From Bradyrhizobium sp. LHD-71 (GTDB lineage Bacteria > Pseudomonadota > Alphaproteobacteria > Rhizobiales > Xanthobacteraceae), in NCBI RefSeq assembly GCF_031157255.1, contig NZ_JAVIFX010000014.1:119288-183287 (forward strand): 64,000 bases of DNA. The letters are read 5' to 3'. The notes under the pieces are model-generated. The model worked only from the letters and a program-made list of their open reading frames with translations. It searched no databases and had not been told where the DNA came from. Made by a program: the position numbers and the translations under genes. Of the stretch, positions 9,415 through 18,117 are shown one piece after another. Position 1 is the stretch's first letter, and every line of letters starts with the position of its first letter.

Positions 9415-10437
9415 TCAGCCGCCGGGCGCGCCTTGCGTGTTCACATAGAGTGAATAGAGCGAGTGGCTCGCGGCCATGAACAGGCGGTTGCGCTTGACGC
9501 CGCCGAAGCAGACGTTGGCGCATCGCTCCGGCAGCGCGATGAAGCCGATCGGCTTGCCGGTCGGGTCGAACACCTTGACGCCGTCCTGCTCCTCGTTGCC
9601 CATGCCCCAGCCGCACCACAGGTTGCCGTCGACGTCGACGCGAAAGCCGTCGGGCGTGCCGCCGGGCTCCGCGCTGATGAATGTGCGGCCGTTGGCGAGC
9701 TTCGTCCCGTTGTCCACCACGTCATAGACGCGGATCACCCGCGGGGTGACGTTCGCCTCGACGATGTACATTTTCGATTCATCGGGTGAGAACGCGAGCC
9801 CGTTCGGCCTGTCGATGTCGCCGGCGGCCACCGTCGCGCGGCCGGTTTTCGGATCGAGCCGATAGACGTTGGTCGGCAGCTCCGGCGTCGCCGTGTGTCC
9901 TTCATAATTGCCGAGGATGCCGAACGGCGGATCGGTGAACCAGATCGTGTCGTCGGACTTGACCACGACGTCGTTCGGCGAATTGAGCGGCTTGCCGTCG
10001 AACTTGTCCATGAGCACCGTGACGGTCCCGTCGTGCTCGGTGCGGGTGACGCGGCGCGCGTCGTGCTCGCAGGTCACCAGACGCCCCTGGCGATCGCGGG
10101 TGTTGCCGTTGGAATTGTTCGACGGCTCGCGAAACACGCTGACGCGGCCGGTTTCCTCCTGCCATCGCATCATGCGGTTGTTGGGAATGTCGCTCCACAC
10201 GAGGTAACGGCCGCCGCCGAACCAGGCCGGCCCCTCGCACCAGCGCATGCCGGTGGCGAGGCGCTCCACGCTTGCCAGCACGAGACGGTATTTGGCAAAG
10301 CTCGGATCGAGCAGCCTGATCGCGGGATCCGGATAGCGCTCGCTCGGCCGCCACTGGCCGAATGCGCTCGGCGCCACCGCGGCGCTTGCCAGCGCTGCGC
10401 CTGACGTCGTCATGAATGCACGGCGGTCCTGCGTCAT
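9415..10437 (-). CDS. SMP-30/gluconolactonase family protein with Tat signal
   Basis: This 340-residue beta-propeller protein belongs to the SMP-30/LRE family of Ca/Zn lactonases that open sugar lactones. The metal-binding signatures are visible: a Glu in WCEGPAW, an Asn in NSPNDVVV and the Asn/Asp pair in RPNGLAFSPDE. A twin-arginine signal (DRRAFMTTS followed by an Ala-rich hydrophobic stretch) sends it folded to the periplasm. I chose the ATG at 10437 because AGGGAGG lies just upstream; the longer frame to 10515 has no such site. It diverges from the FKBP gene and sits in a group of exported hydrolases. Confidence 0.9.
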   Translation of the reverse strand: MTQDRRAFMTTSGAALASAAVAPSAFGQWRPSERYPDPAIRLLDPSFAKYRLVLASVERLATGMRWCEGPAWFGGGRYLVWSDIPNNRMMRWQEETGRVSVFREPSNNSNGNTRDRQGRLVTCEHDARRVTRTEHDGTVTVLMDKFDGKPLNSPNDVVVKSDDTIWFTDPPFGILGNYEGHTATPELPTNVYRLDPKTGRATVAAGDIDRPNGLAFSPDESKMYIVEANVTPRVIRVYDVVDNGTKLANGRTFISAEPGGTPDGFRVDVDGNLWCGWGMGNEEQDGVKVFDPTGKPIGFIALPERCANVCFGGVKRNRLFMAASHSLYSLYVNTQGAPGG

Positions 10438-10623
10438 GTGTCCCTCCCTGGACAACGTATCGTTTCTGGTCCGACCCCAGCTCCGGACTTTGTTTGGTTG
10501 GTCGCAGAGGTCCACGTTAAGGCGCGCAGTGTCGGGACGATTTAAGGCGAGCGTTGGACAGACGATCTATAATTTGACAAGGAAAGCCGCTAATAGTCCG
10601 CGCCGCTCAACAAACAGACGGAA

Positions 10624-11100
10624 ATGATGATGCCCATTCGCCGGAAGGAATTCGTCCTCGCTGCAGCACTTGCCTGCGCAGGGATCGTGTCGAGCAACCA
10701 TCCTGTCGTCGCTCAGGCCTCCGACAAGGCCAAGACCCAGGCCCAGACCAAGACCCTGCCGTCGGGCCTGCAGGTGATCGATACGGTGGTCGGCACCGGC
10801 GCGTCGCCGAAGGCGGGCGAGACCTGCATCATGCATTACACGGGCTGGATCTACGAGAACGGCCAGAAGGGAAAGAAATTCGATTCTTCGGTCGACCGCG
10901 GCCAGCCGTTCGAATTCCCGATCGGCGTCGGACGCGTGATCAAGGGCTGGGACGAGGGCGTTTCGACCATGAAGGTGGGCGGCAAGCGCACGCTGATCAT
11001 TCCGGCCTCGCTCGGATACGGCGCACGCGGCGCCGGCGGCGTCATTCCGCCGAACGCAACGTTGATCTTCGACGTCGAGCTGCTCGGCACCAAGCGCTGA
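10624..11100 (+). CDS. Exported FKBP-type peptidyl-prolyl cis-trans isomerase
   Basis: The 158-residue protein has a signal peptide (hydrophobic residues 10-23, cleavage near VVAQA) and one complete FKBP domain (about 48-157). The active-site residues of the fold are seen in HYTGW, the FDSS loop, VIKGWDEG and ASLGYG, ending in FDVELLG. It should speed proline isomerisation of exported proteins in the periplasm. Three ATGs in a row begin the frame (10624, 10627, 10630). A TATAAT box lies at 10568-10573, but no matching -35 is visible. Confidence 0.92.
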   Translation: MMMPIRRKEFVLAAALACAGIVSSNHPVVAQASDKAKTQAQTKTLPSGLQVIDTVVGTGASPKAGETCIMHYTGWIYENGQKGKKFDSSVDRGQPFEFPIGVGRVIKGWDEGVSTMKVGGKRTLIIPASLGYGARGAGGVIPPNATLIFDVELLGTKR

Positions 11101-11196
11101 ACGAAGGCCTGAATGCGCGGCGCCGGCGCCGTGGACAGGTGCCGGCGCAACTGCCATCCTTCGCTATCCTCACAACAACGACAAGAGCAGGACCAG

Positions 11197-11544
11197 ATGG
11201 CACGTGTGCGCTGTATCACCGAGATGGGCATGGGCGTCGATGTTCACGGACGCGACGCCACCAAGGCCGCGAGGCGCGCGGTCTCCGACGCGATCCGCCA
11301 CTCGAGCCTTAGCTTCGTGCGGATGATGGGCAAGACGCCGCACGACATGATCGTCGATGTGACGATCGGCGTGCCGGACCCCGGCGCCGTCGACACCGCC
11401 GCAGTCGCCAAGGAACTGCCCTACGGCACAGTCACCGTCACCGCCGTGAAGGGCGGCCTCGAGATTCCCGCCGAAACCGGCACCGACGCCATCACCATCG
11501 CCAACGCCGCCGTCATCGTCAGCCTCGACGACGGCAAGGCGTAG
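11197..11544 (+). CDS. Lin0512 family protein
   Basis: A 115-residue cytoplasmic protein matching the Lin0512 family of unknown function, with hallmark stretches EMGMGVDVHG, ATKAARRAVSDAI and a C-terminal VSLDDG. The ATG at 11197 follows AGAGCAGGA. It lies 96 bases after the FKBP gene and could share its transcript. No catalytic motif is apparent; the fold resembles small trimeric ring proteins, but the function is not known. Confidence 0.8.
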   Translation: MARVRCITEMGMGVDVHGRDATKAARRAVSDAIRHSSLSFVRMMGKTPHDMIVDVTIGVPDPGAVDTAAVAKELPYGTVTVTAVKGGLEIPAETGTDAITIANAAVIVSLDDGKA

Positions 11545-11637
11545 GGTGGGGGCGGTTCCTTGTGGTGGTAGTGCCACTTGCTCGATCGTCGTCGGAGGGT
11601 AAGGCCATCGCGCATTTGAGCAGAGGCCGCCACGCAT

Positions 11638-12030
11638 TCAGCCTTGTCCCCTCTCCCCAGCGGGGAGAGGGTTAGGGTGAGGGGGCTCCGGCGGTAGCGT
11701 TGCGATGATCTCTTCCAGCACGCCATCGATGTTGCTGAGCACATCGTTGTTCCAGAAGCGAAGCACGAGATATCCTGCCGCTTCGAGAACCTCCGTACGC
11801 TTCGCGTCGGCTGCGACTCGAACGGCGTGCTGTCCACCATCCACTTCGATGATCAGGCGCGCGTCGGCGCACAGGAAGTCGACGACGTATCCGGCGACGG
11901 GAACCTGACGCTTGAACTTCCAGCCATCGAGTCGACGATCGCGGATGTGGTGCCACAACGCTCGCTCGGCATCGGTCAAATCGCGACGGAGCCGTCTGGC
12001 TATGTTGGTGGGGCGCTGCGTTCCCGCCAT
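11638..12030 (-). CDS. DUF559 endonuclease-like protein
   Basis: The 130-residue protein is a DUF559 (very-short-patch-repair-like) nuclease of the PD-(D/E)xK fold: YVVDFLCADARLIIEVDGGQH contributes the Asp, Glu and His positions in spaced form (VDF, IIEVDG, GQH). The start ATG lies just inside one palindromic repeat, and the last 13 residues plus stop are encoded by a second, inverted copy. The gene is thus boxed by 40-bp inverted repeats. DUF559 genes are widespread and often carried on small mobile segments; the role is unknown. The C-terminal tail PHPNPLPAGERG is repeat-derived and probably not functional. Confidence 0.85.
   Translation of the reverse strand: MAGTQRPTNIARRLRRDLTDAERALWHHIRDRRLDGWKFKRQVPVAGYVVDFLCADARLIIEVDGGQHAVRVAADAKRTEVLEAAGYLVLRFWNNDVLSNIDGVLEEIIATLPPEPPHPNPLPAGERGQG
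11646..11685. repeat. Palindromic CTCTCCCC repeat, left copy flanking DUF559
   Basis: A 40-bp element with a CCTCTCCCC...GGGGAGAGG stem and a GTTAGGGTGAGGGGG tail. It is the inverted twin of the copy at 12042-12081, differing only in the loop centre. It encodes the C-terminus of the DUF559 protein. Confidence 0.9.
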
Positions 12031-12041
12031 TGGCGCCGAGT

Positions 12042-12081
12042 CCCCCTCACCCTAACCCTCTCCCCGGCGGGGAGAGGGGAC
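12042..12081. repeat. Palindromic CTCTCCCC repeat, right copy flanking DUF559
   Basis: Inverted partner of 11646-11685, identical apart from the loop bases. Related elements occur as a pair at 36134-36334, so at least four copies are in this window. Confidence 0.9.
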
Positions 12082-12259
12082 TTGCTGTGCTCGCTGCAAT
12101 CTCTGAGATCTAACATGCTGCTTATCATGAATTCGGAGATCATATGCGAGAGCTCCTCGTATGACCGACCCCCACAAACTTGCGACCAGTGAAACGGCCG
12201 CGTGACCTCGGGGCGAAGCTGCGCTAGCCTGCTTGGATAAAAACAAGGGGAAACGCCAA

Positions 12260-13957
12260 GTGTACGACACTATTATCATTGGTGGCGGCTCGGCTGGCTC
12301 GGTCATGGCCCACCGCCTTTCGGCCAAAAGCTCCGACAAGGTGCTGCTTTGCGAAGCGGGGCAGGATACGCCGCCCGGCAATGAGCCGCCGGAAATCCGC
12401 GACAGCTATTCCGGTCTCGCCTATTTCGATCCGCGCTTCCACTGGACGGAGCTGCGCGTCACCACCCAGGTGGTCAGCCACAACAATCCGGATGCGGACC
12501 GGCCGCCGCTGCGCAAGTACGAGCAGGCGCGCGTGCTGGGCGGCGGATCGTCGATCAACGGGCAGATGGCCAATCGCGGCGCACCGACCGACTACGACGA
12601 GTGGGAGGCGCGCGGCGCTGCCGGCTGGAGCTGGAAGGACGTGCTGCCTTACTTCAAGAAGGTCGAGCGCGATCTCGATTTCGACGGACCGTTCCACGGC
12701 AAGGACGGCCGCATTCCCGTGCGCCGCATTCCGGAAGCGCACTGGACGCGGCACTCGCAGGCCGTCGCCGAGGCCTGCAAGCTTGCCGGCTATCCCTATC
12801 TGCCGGACCAGAACGGCGAGTTCACCGAAGGCTACTTCCCGGTGACGCATTCCAATCAGGCCGAGCAGCGCGTCTCGGCGGCGATGGGCTATCTCGATCG
12901 CGAGACCCGCAAGCGCCCCAACCTGACGATCTCGACCGAGACGCAGGTGAAGGAGCTGCTGTTCGAGGGCACGCGCTGCGTCGGCGTGAAGGCGCTGGTG
13001 CGCGGCCAGGAGCAGGAGTTCCGCGGCCGCGAGATCATTCTGTCATGCGGCGCGATCCACTCGCCGGCGCATCTGATGCGCGCCGGCATCGGCCCGGTCG
13101 GTCACCTGAAGGACATGGGCATCCCGGTGCTGATGGGTCTTCCGGGCGTCGGTCAGCGGCTGATGGATCATCCCTCGATCGCGCTGTCGTCCTACATCCG
13201 CCGCGGCGCGCGCATGAACACGCACACCCGCCGCCACATCCAGATGGGCCTGCGTTACTCCTCGGGCCTGCCGGGCATACCGCGCGGCGACATGTTCGTC
13301 GCGGTGCTGTCGAAGTCGGCCTGGCATGCGGTCGGCGAACAGATCGCCTCGCTGCTCACCTTCGTCAACAAGACCTACTCCGAAACCGGGCAGGTCAAGC
13401 TCGTCTCGCGCGATCCGCGGACGGAGCCGAATGTCGAGTTCAACCTGTTGTCCGACCGGCGCGACCTCGACCGGCTGATGACCGGCTTCCGCAAGATGGC
13501 GACGCTGCAGATGAGTGAGCCGCTGAAGGCCGTGACCGACAAGCCGTTCCCGGCCTCGTACTCCGACCGCGTGCGCAAGATCGGCGTGGTGAACACCAAG
13601 AACAAGATGCTCACCGCGATCGCCGCCACCTTGCTCGACGGACCGGCGGCGCTGCGCCGCTACATGATCGACACGTTCGTGGTCGAAGGATTCACGTTCG
13701 AGCAGGTCATGACCGACGACGAGGCGCTGGAAGCGTTCGTGCGCAAGGCGGCGATCGGCGTCTGGCACGCCTCGTGCTCATGCCGCATGGGCCGGGACGA
13801 CGATCCGATGGCGGTGGTCGACGGCCAGGGCCGCGTCAGGGGCGTACAAGGCCTGCGCGTCGTCGACGCCTCGATCTTCCCCGTGGTGCCGTGCGCCAAC
13901 ACCAATTTCCCGGTGCTGATGACAGCGGAGAAGATCGCAGACACGATGCTGCAGTGA
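12260..13957 (+). CDS. GMC family FAD-dependent oxidoreductase
   Basis: The 565-residue protein opens with an FAD dinucleotide fold (YDTIIIGGGSAGSVMAHRLS) and has the GMC signature ARVLGGGSSINGQM. The catalytic His is H503 in WHASCSCRMG, and an Asn-rich motif PCANTNFP (about 545-552) gives the second active-site residue. GMC enzymes oxidise alcohols such as choline, glucose or aryl alcohols. I chose the GTG start at 12260, since AAGGGG lies 9 bases upstream; a TTG at 12233 is the alternative. Two long elements follow it: an inverted repeat and the convergent TPR gene. It heads the catabolic block that runs to 24.8 kb. Confidence 0.9.
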   Translation: MYDTIIIGGGSAGSVMAHRLSAKSSDKVLLCEAGQDTPPGNEPPEIRDSYSGLAYFDPRFHWTELRVTTQVVSHNNPDADRPPLRKYEQARVLGGGSSINGQMANRGAPTDYDEWEARGAAGWSWKDVLPYFKKVERDLDFDGPFHGKDGRIPVRRIPEAHWTRHSQAVAEACKLAGYPYLPDQNGEFTEGYFPVTHSNQAEQRVSAAMGYLDRETRKRPNLTISTETQVKELLFEGTRCVGVKALVRGQEQEFRGREIILSCGAIHSPAHLMRAGIGPVGHLKDMGIPVLMGLPGVGQRLMDHPSIALSSYIRRGARMNTHTRRHIQMGLRYSSGLPGIPRGDMFVAVLSKSAWHAVGEQIASLLTFVNKTYSETGQVKLVSRDPRTEPNVEFNLLSDRRDLDRLMTGFRKMATLQMSEPLKAVTDKPFPASYSDRVRKIGVVNTKNKMLTAIAATLLDGPAALRRYMIDTFVVEGFTFEQVMTDDEALEAFVRKAAIGVWHASCSCRMGRDDDPMAVVDGQGRVRGVQGLRVVDASIFPVVPCANTNFPVLMTAEKIADTMLQ

Positions 13958-14006
13958 AGGGGCTCGAACCATTGACGATCGTTGGTGGCGAAATCGGCCA
14001 CCACGC

Positions 14007-14090
14007 CGTCATTGCGAGCGCAGCGAAGCAATCCAGCGCGGCATCCGCGGCGGACTCAGACTGGATTGCTTCGCTGCGCTCGCAATGACG
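14007..14090. repeat. Perfect 30-bp inverted repeat (hairpin element)
   Basis: Arms 14007-14036 and 14061-14090 are exact reverse complements of 30 bases each (CGTCATTGCGAGCGCAGCGA and 10 more), around a 24-base loop. It sits between two convergent genes, where it can act as a bidirectional terminator. A relative is at 21275-21364. This family is common between genes in Bradyrhizobium-type genomes. Confidence 0.92.
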
Positions 14091-14111
14091 AGTTTGGCGC
14101 TTTGCCCGCGA

Positions 14112-15374
14112 TCAGAATCCCAGCGTGCGGAGATATTGCTTGCTGATGCGGTCGGCGGCGTCGATTGATTGGGCCTTGCGGAAGTCTTCGATCGCCTCGG
14201 TGCGGCGGCCCAGGACTTCATGGGAGAGGCCGCGGTTGTTGTAGGCCTCGACATACGACGGATCGAGCTGGAGCGCCTGCGTGAAATCCGTGATCGCGCG
14301 GTTGCTGTCGCCCTTGGCCACGTAGGCTTTGCCGCGGGAGTTGAAGGCGTTGAAGTCCTTGGGGTTGATCGCGATCGCCTGGTCATAGTCGGCGATCGCC
14401 TCATCGGTCTTGCGCAGCGCCATATGGGCGTTGCCGCGATTCCAGTACGCCACGCCGTTCTTTGGATTGATGTCGATCGAGCGGTCATAGTCGGCGATCG
14501 CGCGGCGATAGTTCCGCTGGCCTTCGAAGGCGACGCCGCGGCAATTGTAGCCGCTGGGATTGCCGGGCTCGCGCCTGATCACCTCGCTGCAATCCGCAAC
14601 GGCGAGGTCATATTGGCGGTTGTTGCTGTAGGCAACGCCGCGCGAACTGTAGAGCCAGAGCAGACTTGGATCGAGCCTGATCGCCTCGCTCAGGTCTGCG
14701 ATCGCCGGCTCCCATCCGCCTTTCTTGGTGATCAGCCTCTTCCTGAAATGCGCCTGACCCCTCTGGCCGAAACCAAAGGCGTAGGTCGGATCGATGGTGA
14801 TCGCCTCGGTGAGATCGCCAATGGCCTGGTCGAACTCACCCTTTTCGATCCGCGCCATGCCGCGGCGGGCAAGGGCCCACACGTCGCTGGAATTAAGCCG
14901 GACGGCCTCGCTGTGGTCGGCCAGCGCGGCGTCGTAGTCGTGCAGGCCATGATGGGCGACGCCACGGTTGACGTAGGCCCAGCCATATTTCGGATCGATC
15001 CTGATCGCCTCGGTGCAATCCGCAACGGCGGCACGGTGATCGTCCTTGCCCGCAAAGGCCTGACAGCGATGGGCAAAGGCCACCGCGTCGTTCGGGCCGA
15101 GCTTGATGGCCTCGCCATAATCGGCAATCGCCGCCTCGTAATCCTTGCGGTTGAAGGCGTCGCGACCGCGGGTCTTGAAGGCCTTGGCGCGTTCCGTTGC
15201 CGGCTCGCCCGCATCGTCGATGATGCGACTGCAGGCGGCGACACCGACGTCGGGCTTGTCGGCACTGGCGCACGCGCGCCGGTCGGCCGGCGTCGCGGCC
15301 AGCGCCGGCATCGCCAGCAAAAGACTCACGCAAAGAAGCGGAACTCCCGATCCGCTCGTTGCGATGAGTTTCAT
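14112..15374 (-). CDS. Exported tetratricopeptide repeat protein
   Basis: The 420-residue protein has a signal peptide (VPLLCVSLLLAMPALA, residues about 11-27) and then about ten consecutive TPR units, each with the A-x-x-D-x-x-E/Q-A-I-x-L/I-x-P pattern (for example IADYGEAIKLGPN, ITDFTQALQLDPS). It should be a periplasmic protein-protein interaction scaffold. Cys pairs near residues 42 and 54 may form a disulfide. The start at 15374 follows AGGGA and shares its A with the stop codon of the upstream LLM gene (TGATG), so translation is coupled. The frame extends far upstream without a stop, but that part is a shadow of the LLM gene. Confidence 0.88.
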   Translation of the reverse strand: MKLIATSGSGVPLLCVSLLLAMPALAATPADRRACASADKPDVGVAACSRIIDDAGEPATERAKAFKTRGRDAFNRKDYEAAIADYGEAIKLGPNDAVAFAHRCQAFAGKDDHRAAVADCTEAIRIDPKYGWAYVNRGVAHHGLHDYDAALADHSEAVRLNSSDVWALARRGMARIEKGEFDQAIGDLTEAITIDPTYAFGFGQRGQAHFRKRLITKKGGWEPAIADLSEAIRLDPSLLWLYSSRGVAYSNNRQYDLAVADCSEVIRREPGNPSGYNCRGVAFEGQRNYRRAIADYDRSIDINPKNGVAYWNRGNAHMALRKTDEAIADYDQAIAINPKDFNAFNSRGKAYVAKGDSNRAITDFTQALQLDPSYVEAYNNRGLSHEVLGRRTEAIEDFRKAQSIDAADRISKQYLRTLGF

Positions 15375-16537
15375 CACGTCCCTGTCTTTGCCTTGCGCGC
15401 AGCCTGCTTTTCGATTTCGGAAGCGACGGCGGCGGCGGACTCCTTGGTGAATTCCTGAAAGTGCGCGGCGGCGTGCGTATAGGCTTCGACGCGCGGTGCG
15501 AAGCTCTTCTGGAAATGCGGGTGCACGTAGCGGGCCATCAGCTCGTAGTGCCTGCGCGTCGCGTCCCAGTCGGCCCAGTTGTGGGCGAGCTCCATGATGA
15601 CGCCGAAGCCGCCCGAGCCCTGCAGCAGCTTGTCGATATACTCGATCGCGTCGTCGGGTGTGCCGATACAGGCGGCGCCGGTCTCGATCAGCCAGTCGCA
15701 ATCGTCGGACACATCCGGCGGAACGATCGGGAAGGTGGCGATCTCGCGGAAATAGTCGCAGAACGCCTTGAGCCCGAACCTGACGTTCTTGCGCGCCTGC
15801 TCGCGCGTCTCGGCCACATGCATCAGCGTCACGACGCGCCATTTGTTGCGGTCCGGCACATGGCCGGCGCGCCGCGCCTCTTCCTCGTACAGGCCCCAGT
15901 TGGCGGTGTGGTGGGCGATCGAGGTCGGCGTTGCGCCGCCGATCGACAACATGCCGATGCCGTGGCGGGCGGCGGCAAGCGCGCCTGCCGGCGACTTCGA
16001 GCTCGCGACCGCCATCTCGATCATCGGCCGGGTGTAGCAGTTGAGCTGCAGCCTGGCGTCGCGGACCTTGAACCAGTCGGTGTCCTTGTTGACGGTCTCG
16101 CCCTTGAACAGCGCGACGATGACGTCCAGCGACTCGTTCATCATGCGCCGCTGGTCGGCCGCGGCGACGCCGATCTTGTAGGCGTCGTAGACCAGGGCGC
16201 CGGGGCCGACGCCGAACATGGCGCGGCCGCGGGTCATGTGGTCGAGCTGGACGATGCGGCTCGCGAGCATGAAGGGGTTGTGGTAGGGCAGCGAGGAGAC
16301 GCCGGTGCCGAGACGAATGTGCCTCGTGCGCTCGGCCGCAGCGGCAATGAACATCTCCGGCGCGGCGATGATCTCGACGCCGCCGGAGTGATGCTCGCCG
16401 ATCCAGGCCTCGTGATAGTTCAGCTTGTCGAGATGCTGCAGCAGCTCGAAATCGCGTTCGAGGGCGAGCGTCGGGTTTTCGCTCTTGGCGTGGAACGGCG
16501 CCAGGAAGATGCCACTGCGAAGCTGAGACACGCTCAT
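15374..16537 (-). CDS. LLM class flavin-dependent oxidoreductase
   Basis: A 387-residue luciferase-like monooxygenase with the TIM-barrel family motifs EAWIGEHH, IRLGTGVSSLPYHNP and GRAMFGVGPG. These enzymes use FMNH2 supplied by a separate reductase to oxygenate substrates such as aldehydes, sulfonates or limonene. GGGAGG precedes the ATG. It is the first gene of a two-gene operon with the TPR protein and diverges from a CoA transferase, suggesting a role in degrading an organic compound imported by the TRAP system next door. Confidence 0.9.
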   Translation of the reverse strand: MSVSQLRSGIFLAPFHAKSENPTLALERDFELLQHLDKLNYHEAWIGEHHSGGVEIIAAPEMFIAAAAERTRHIRLGTGVSSLPYHNPFMLASRIVQLDHMTRGRAMFGVGPGALVYDAYKIGVAAADQRRMMNESLDVIVALFKGETVNKDTDWFKVRDARLQLNCYTRPMIEMAVASSKSPAGALAAARHGIGMLSIGGATPTSIAHHTANWGLYEEEARRAGHVPDRNKWRVVTLMHVAETREQARKNVRFGLKAFCDYFREIATFPIVPPDVSDDCDWLIETGAACIGTPDDAIEYIDKLLQGSGGFGVIMELAHNWADWDATRRHYELMARYVHPHFQKSFAPRVEAYTHAAAHFQEFTKESAAAVASEIEKQAARKAKTGT

Positions 16538-16570
16538 TGAGCCTCCCGATCAGTTTGTTTGTTTGAGTCA

Positions 16571-16599
16571 AGCATAGGCCCGCGGTCTCATGACTTCAA
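16571..16599 (-). promoter_or_regulatory. Sigma-70-like promoter of the LLM-TPR operon
   Basis: On the minus strand, TTGAAG (16599-16594) and TATGCT (16576-16571) are separated by 17 bases, about 34 bases before the LLM start codon. Spacing and both boxes fit a housekeeping promoter. Confidence 0.55.
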
Positions 16600-16686
16600 C
16601 GCATAGCGGAATCTTTGTCGGCTAGTGGACTTTATGAGGCCCAGCCGACAGAAAGAAATCGAAACAAAAACAAGAGGAATGTCTCG

Positions 16687-17967
16687 ATGCCTGTCAGACC
16701 GGAACTGCCGGAGCGTACGCCACGCGCCAAGGGCGAGCCGACCGCGCTCGATGGTCTGCTGGTGGTCGATTTCACCCGGGTGGTCGCGGGGCCGGCCTGC
16801 ACGCAAACGCTCGCCGATTTCGGCGCCGAGGTCATCAAGATCGAAAATCCGGATGGCGGCGACGACACGAGGGCGTACGACCATGCGGAAATCGGCGGCG
16901 AGAGCGCGGCCTTCCTGAGCCTGAACCGAAACAAGCGGGGGATTGCGCTGGACTTCACCAATCCGGCGGCGCTCGAGGTTGTGCGGGAGCTGATCGCCAA
17001 GGCGGACGTCGTGGTGGAGAATTTCTCCGGTGGCGTGATGAAGAAGTTCGGTCTCGACTATGCGTCGGTCCAGCCGACCAATCCGCGCCTCGTCTACTGC
17101 TCGATCTCGGCCTATGGCCGAGAGGGGGCGTACGCCCTGCGCCCGGGCTTCGACCCGATCACCCAGGCCGAAAGCGGCTTCATGTCGCTGAACGGCTTTG
17201 CGGACGGGCCGCCGGTGCGCACCGGGCCGCCGATCGTCGACCTCGCGACCGGCATGTCGGCCTGCAACGCCATCCTGCTTGCGCTGATGGCGCGCGAGAA
17301 GCTCGGCCGCGGCCAGCATGTCGAGGTCGCCTTGTTCGATATCGCCATGGCCATGACCGCCTTCTACGGCATGGCCTATCTCATCAGCGGCGAGAATCCG
17401 GGCCGGTTCGGCAACTCGCCGAACGGCTCGCCGACCGTCGGCCTGTTCGAGGCATCCGACGGCCCGCTCTACATGGCCTGCGCCAATGACCGGCTGGTCC
17501 GCCGCCTGCTGGTGGAGGTGTTCGAGCGGCCGGATCTCGTCACCGATCCAAGGTTCGACTCGCGCAAGACACGCACCGCCAACAAGGATGAGCTGCGCTC
17601 CGTCATCGCCGGCATCTTCAAGCAGGACAAGCTGGAGAACTGGATGGCGAAGATGAAAAAGGCCAACGTCCCCGTCGGTTACCTTCGCACGGTGGAGCAG
17701 GGCTTCAACGCTCCCGAAGCGCGCGACCGCCGCCGCCTGAGCCAGATCCCGCATCCGACCGCGGGCTCGGTCCCGAACATCGAGCCGCCGGTGCAGATGC
17801 GCTCCACCCCGGTGGTCGACCCGGTGGCCGCGCCGCTGCTCGGCCAGCATACGAACGAGGTCTTGCGCCGAACGCTGCGCTACGACGATCGCCGTCTCGC
17901 GGCATTGGCCGAGGCGGGTGCTTTCGGCAAGGCCCCGTCCAAAGGCGCAGGTCAGGACGAGCCGTGA
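16687..17967 (+). CDS. Type III (CaiB/BaiF) CoA transferase
   Basis: The 426-residue protein is a formyl-CoA transferase-type enzyme that moves CoA between carboxylic acids. The N-terminal DGLLVVDFTRVVAGP and the GAEVIKIENPDGGDDTR stretch form the CoA-binding half, and Asp156 in PGFDPITQAESGF is the acid that forms the mixed anhydride with substrate. Length and motif order are normal. The ATG at 16687 follows AAGAGGA. It lies just ahead of the TRAP importer genes and not far from an acyl-CoA ligase and dehydrogenase, so it probably activates the imported acid. Confidence 0.92.
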   Translation: MPVRPELPERTPRAKGEPTALDGLLVVDFTRVVAGPACTQTLADFGAEVIKIENPDGGDDTRAYDHAEIGGESAAFLSLNRNKRGIALDFTNPAALEVVRELIAKADVVVENFSGGVMKKFGLDYASVQPTNPRLVYCSISAYGREGAYALRPGFDPITQAESGFMSLNGFADGPPVRTGPPIVDLATGMSACNAILLALMAREKLGRGQHVEVALFDIAMAMTAFYGMAYLISGENPGRFGNSPNGSPTVGLFEASDGPLYMACANDRLVRRLLVEVFERPDLVTDPRFDSRKTRTANKDELRSVIAGIFKQDKLENWMAKMKKANVPVGYLRTVEQGFNAPEARDRRRLSQIPHPTAGSVPNIEPPVQMRSTPVVDPVAAPLLGQHTNEVLRRTLRYDDRRLAALAEAGAFGKAPSKGAGQDEP

Positions 17968-18117
17968 GCTGCCTGCGGCGTTAAGCCGGGGCGCAACGAA
18001 CAACCAAGATGACAAGCCGAGGCCGTGGTGGCAGACTTGCCCTCACGCCTCGGCGCGACAAAAAAATCGAACAAAGCATTTCCGCCCGGGCCACGCGTCA
18101 AAGGGAGGAGATGGCTC

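Noticed and set aside
10568..10579. TATAAT and TTGACA boxes before the FKBP gene
   Set aside because: TTGACA lies downstream of TATAAT, and neither has a partner box at 16-18 bases, so no promoter is called.
15375..16571. Upstream extension of the TPR frame to 819 codons
   Set aside because: This part is an Arg-rich out-of-frame copy of the LLM gene. The TPR protein starts at 15374 with a signal peptide and ribosome site.
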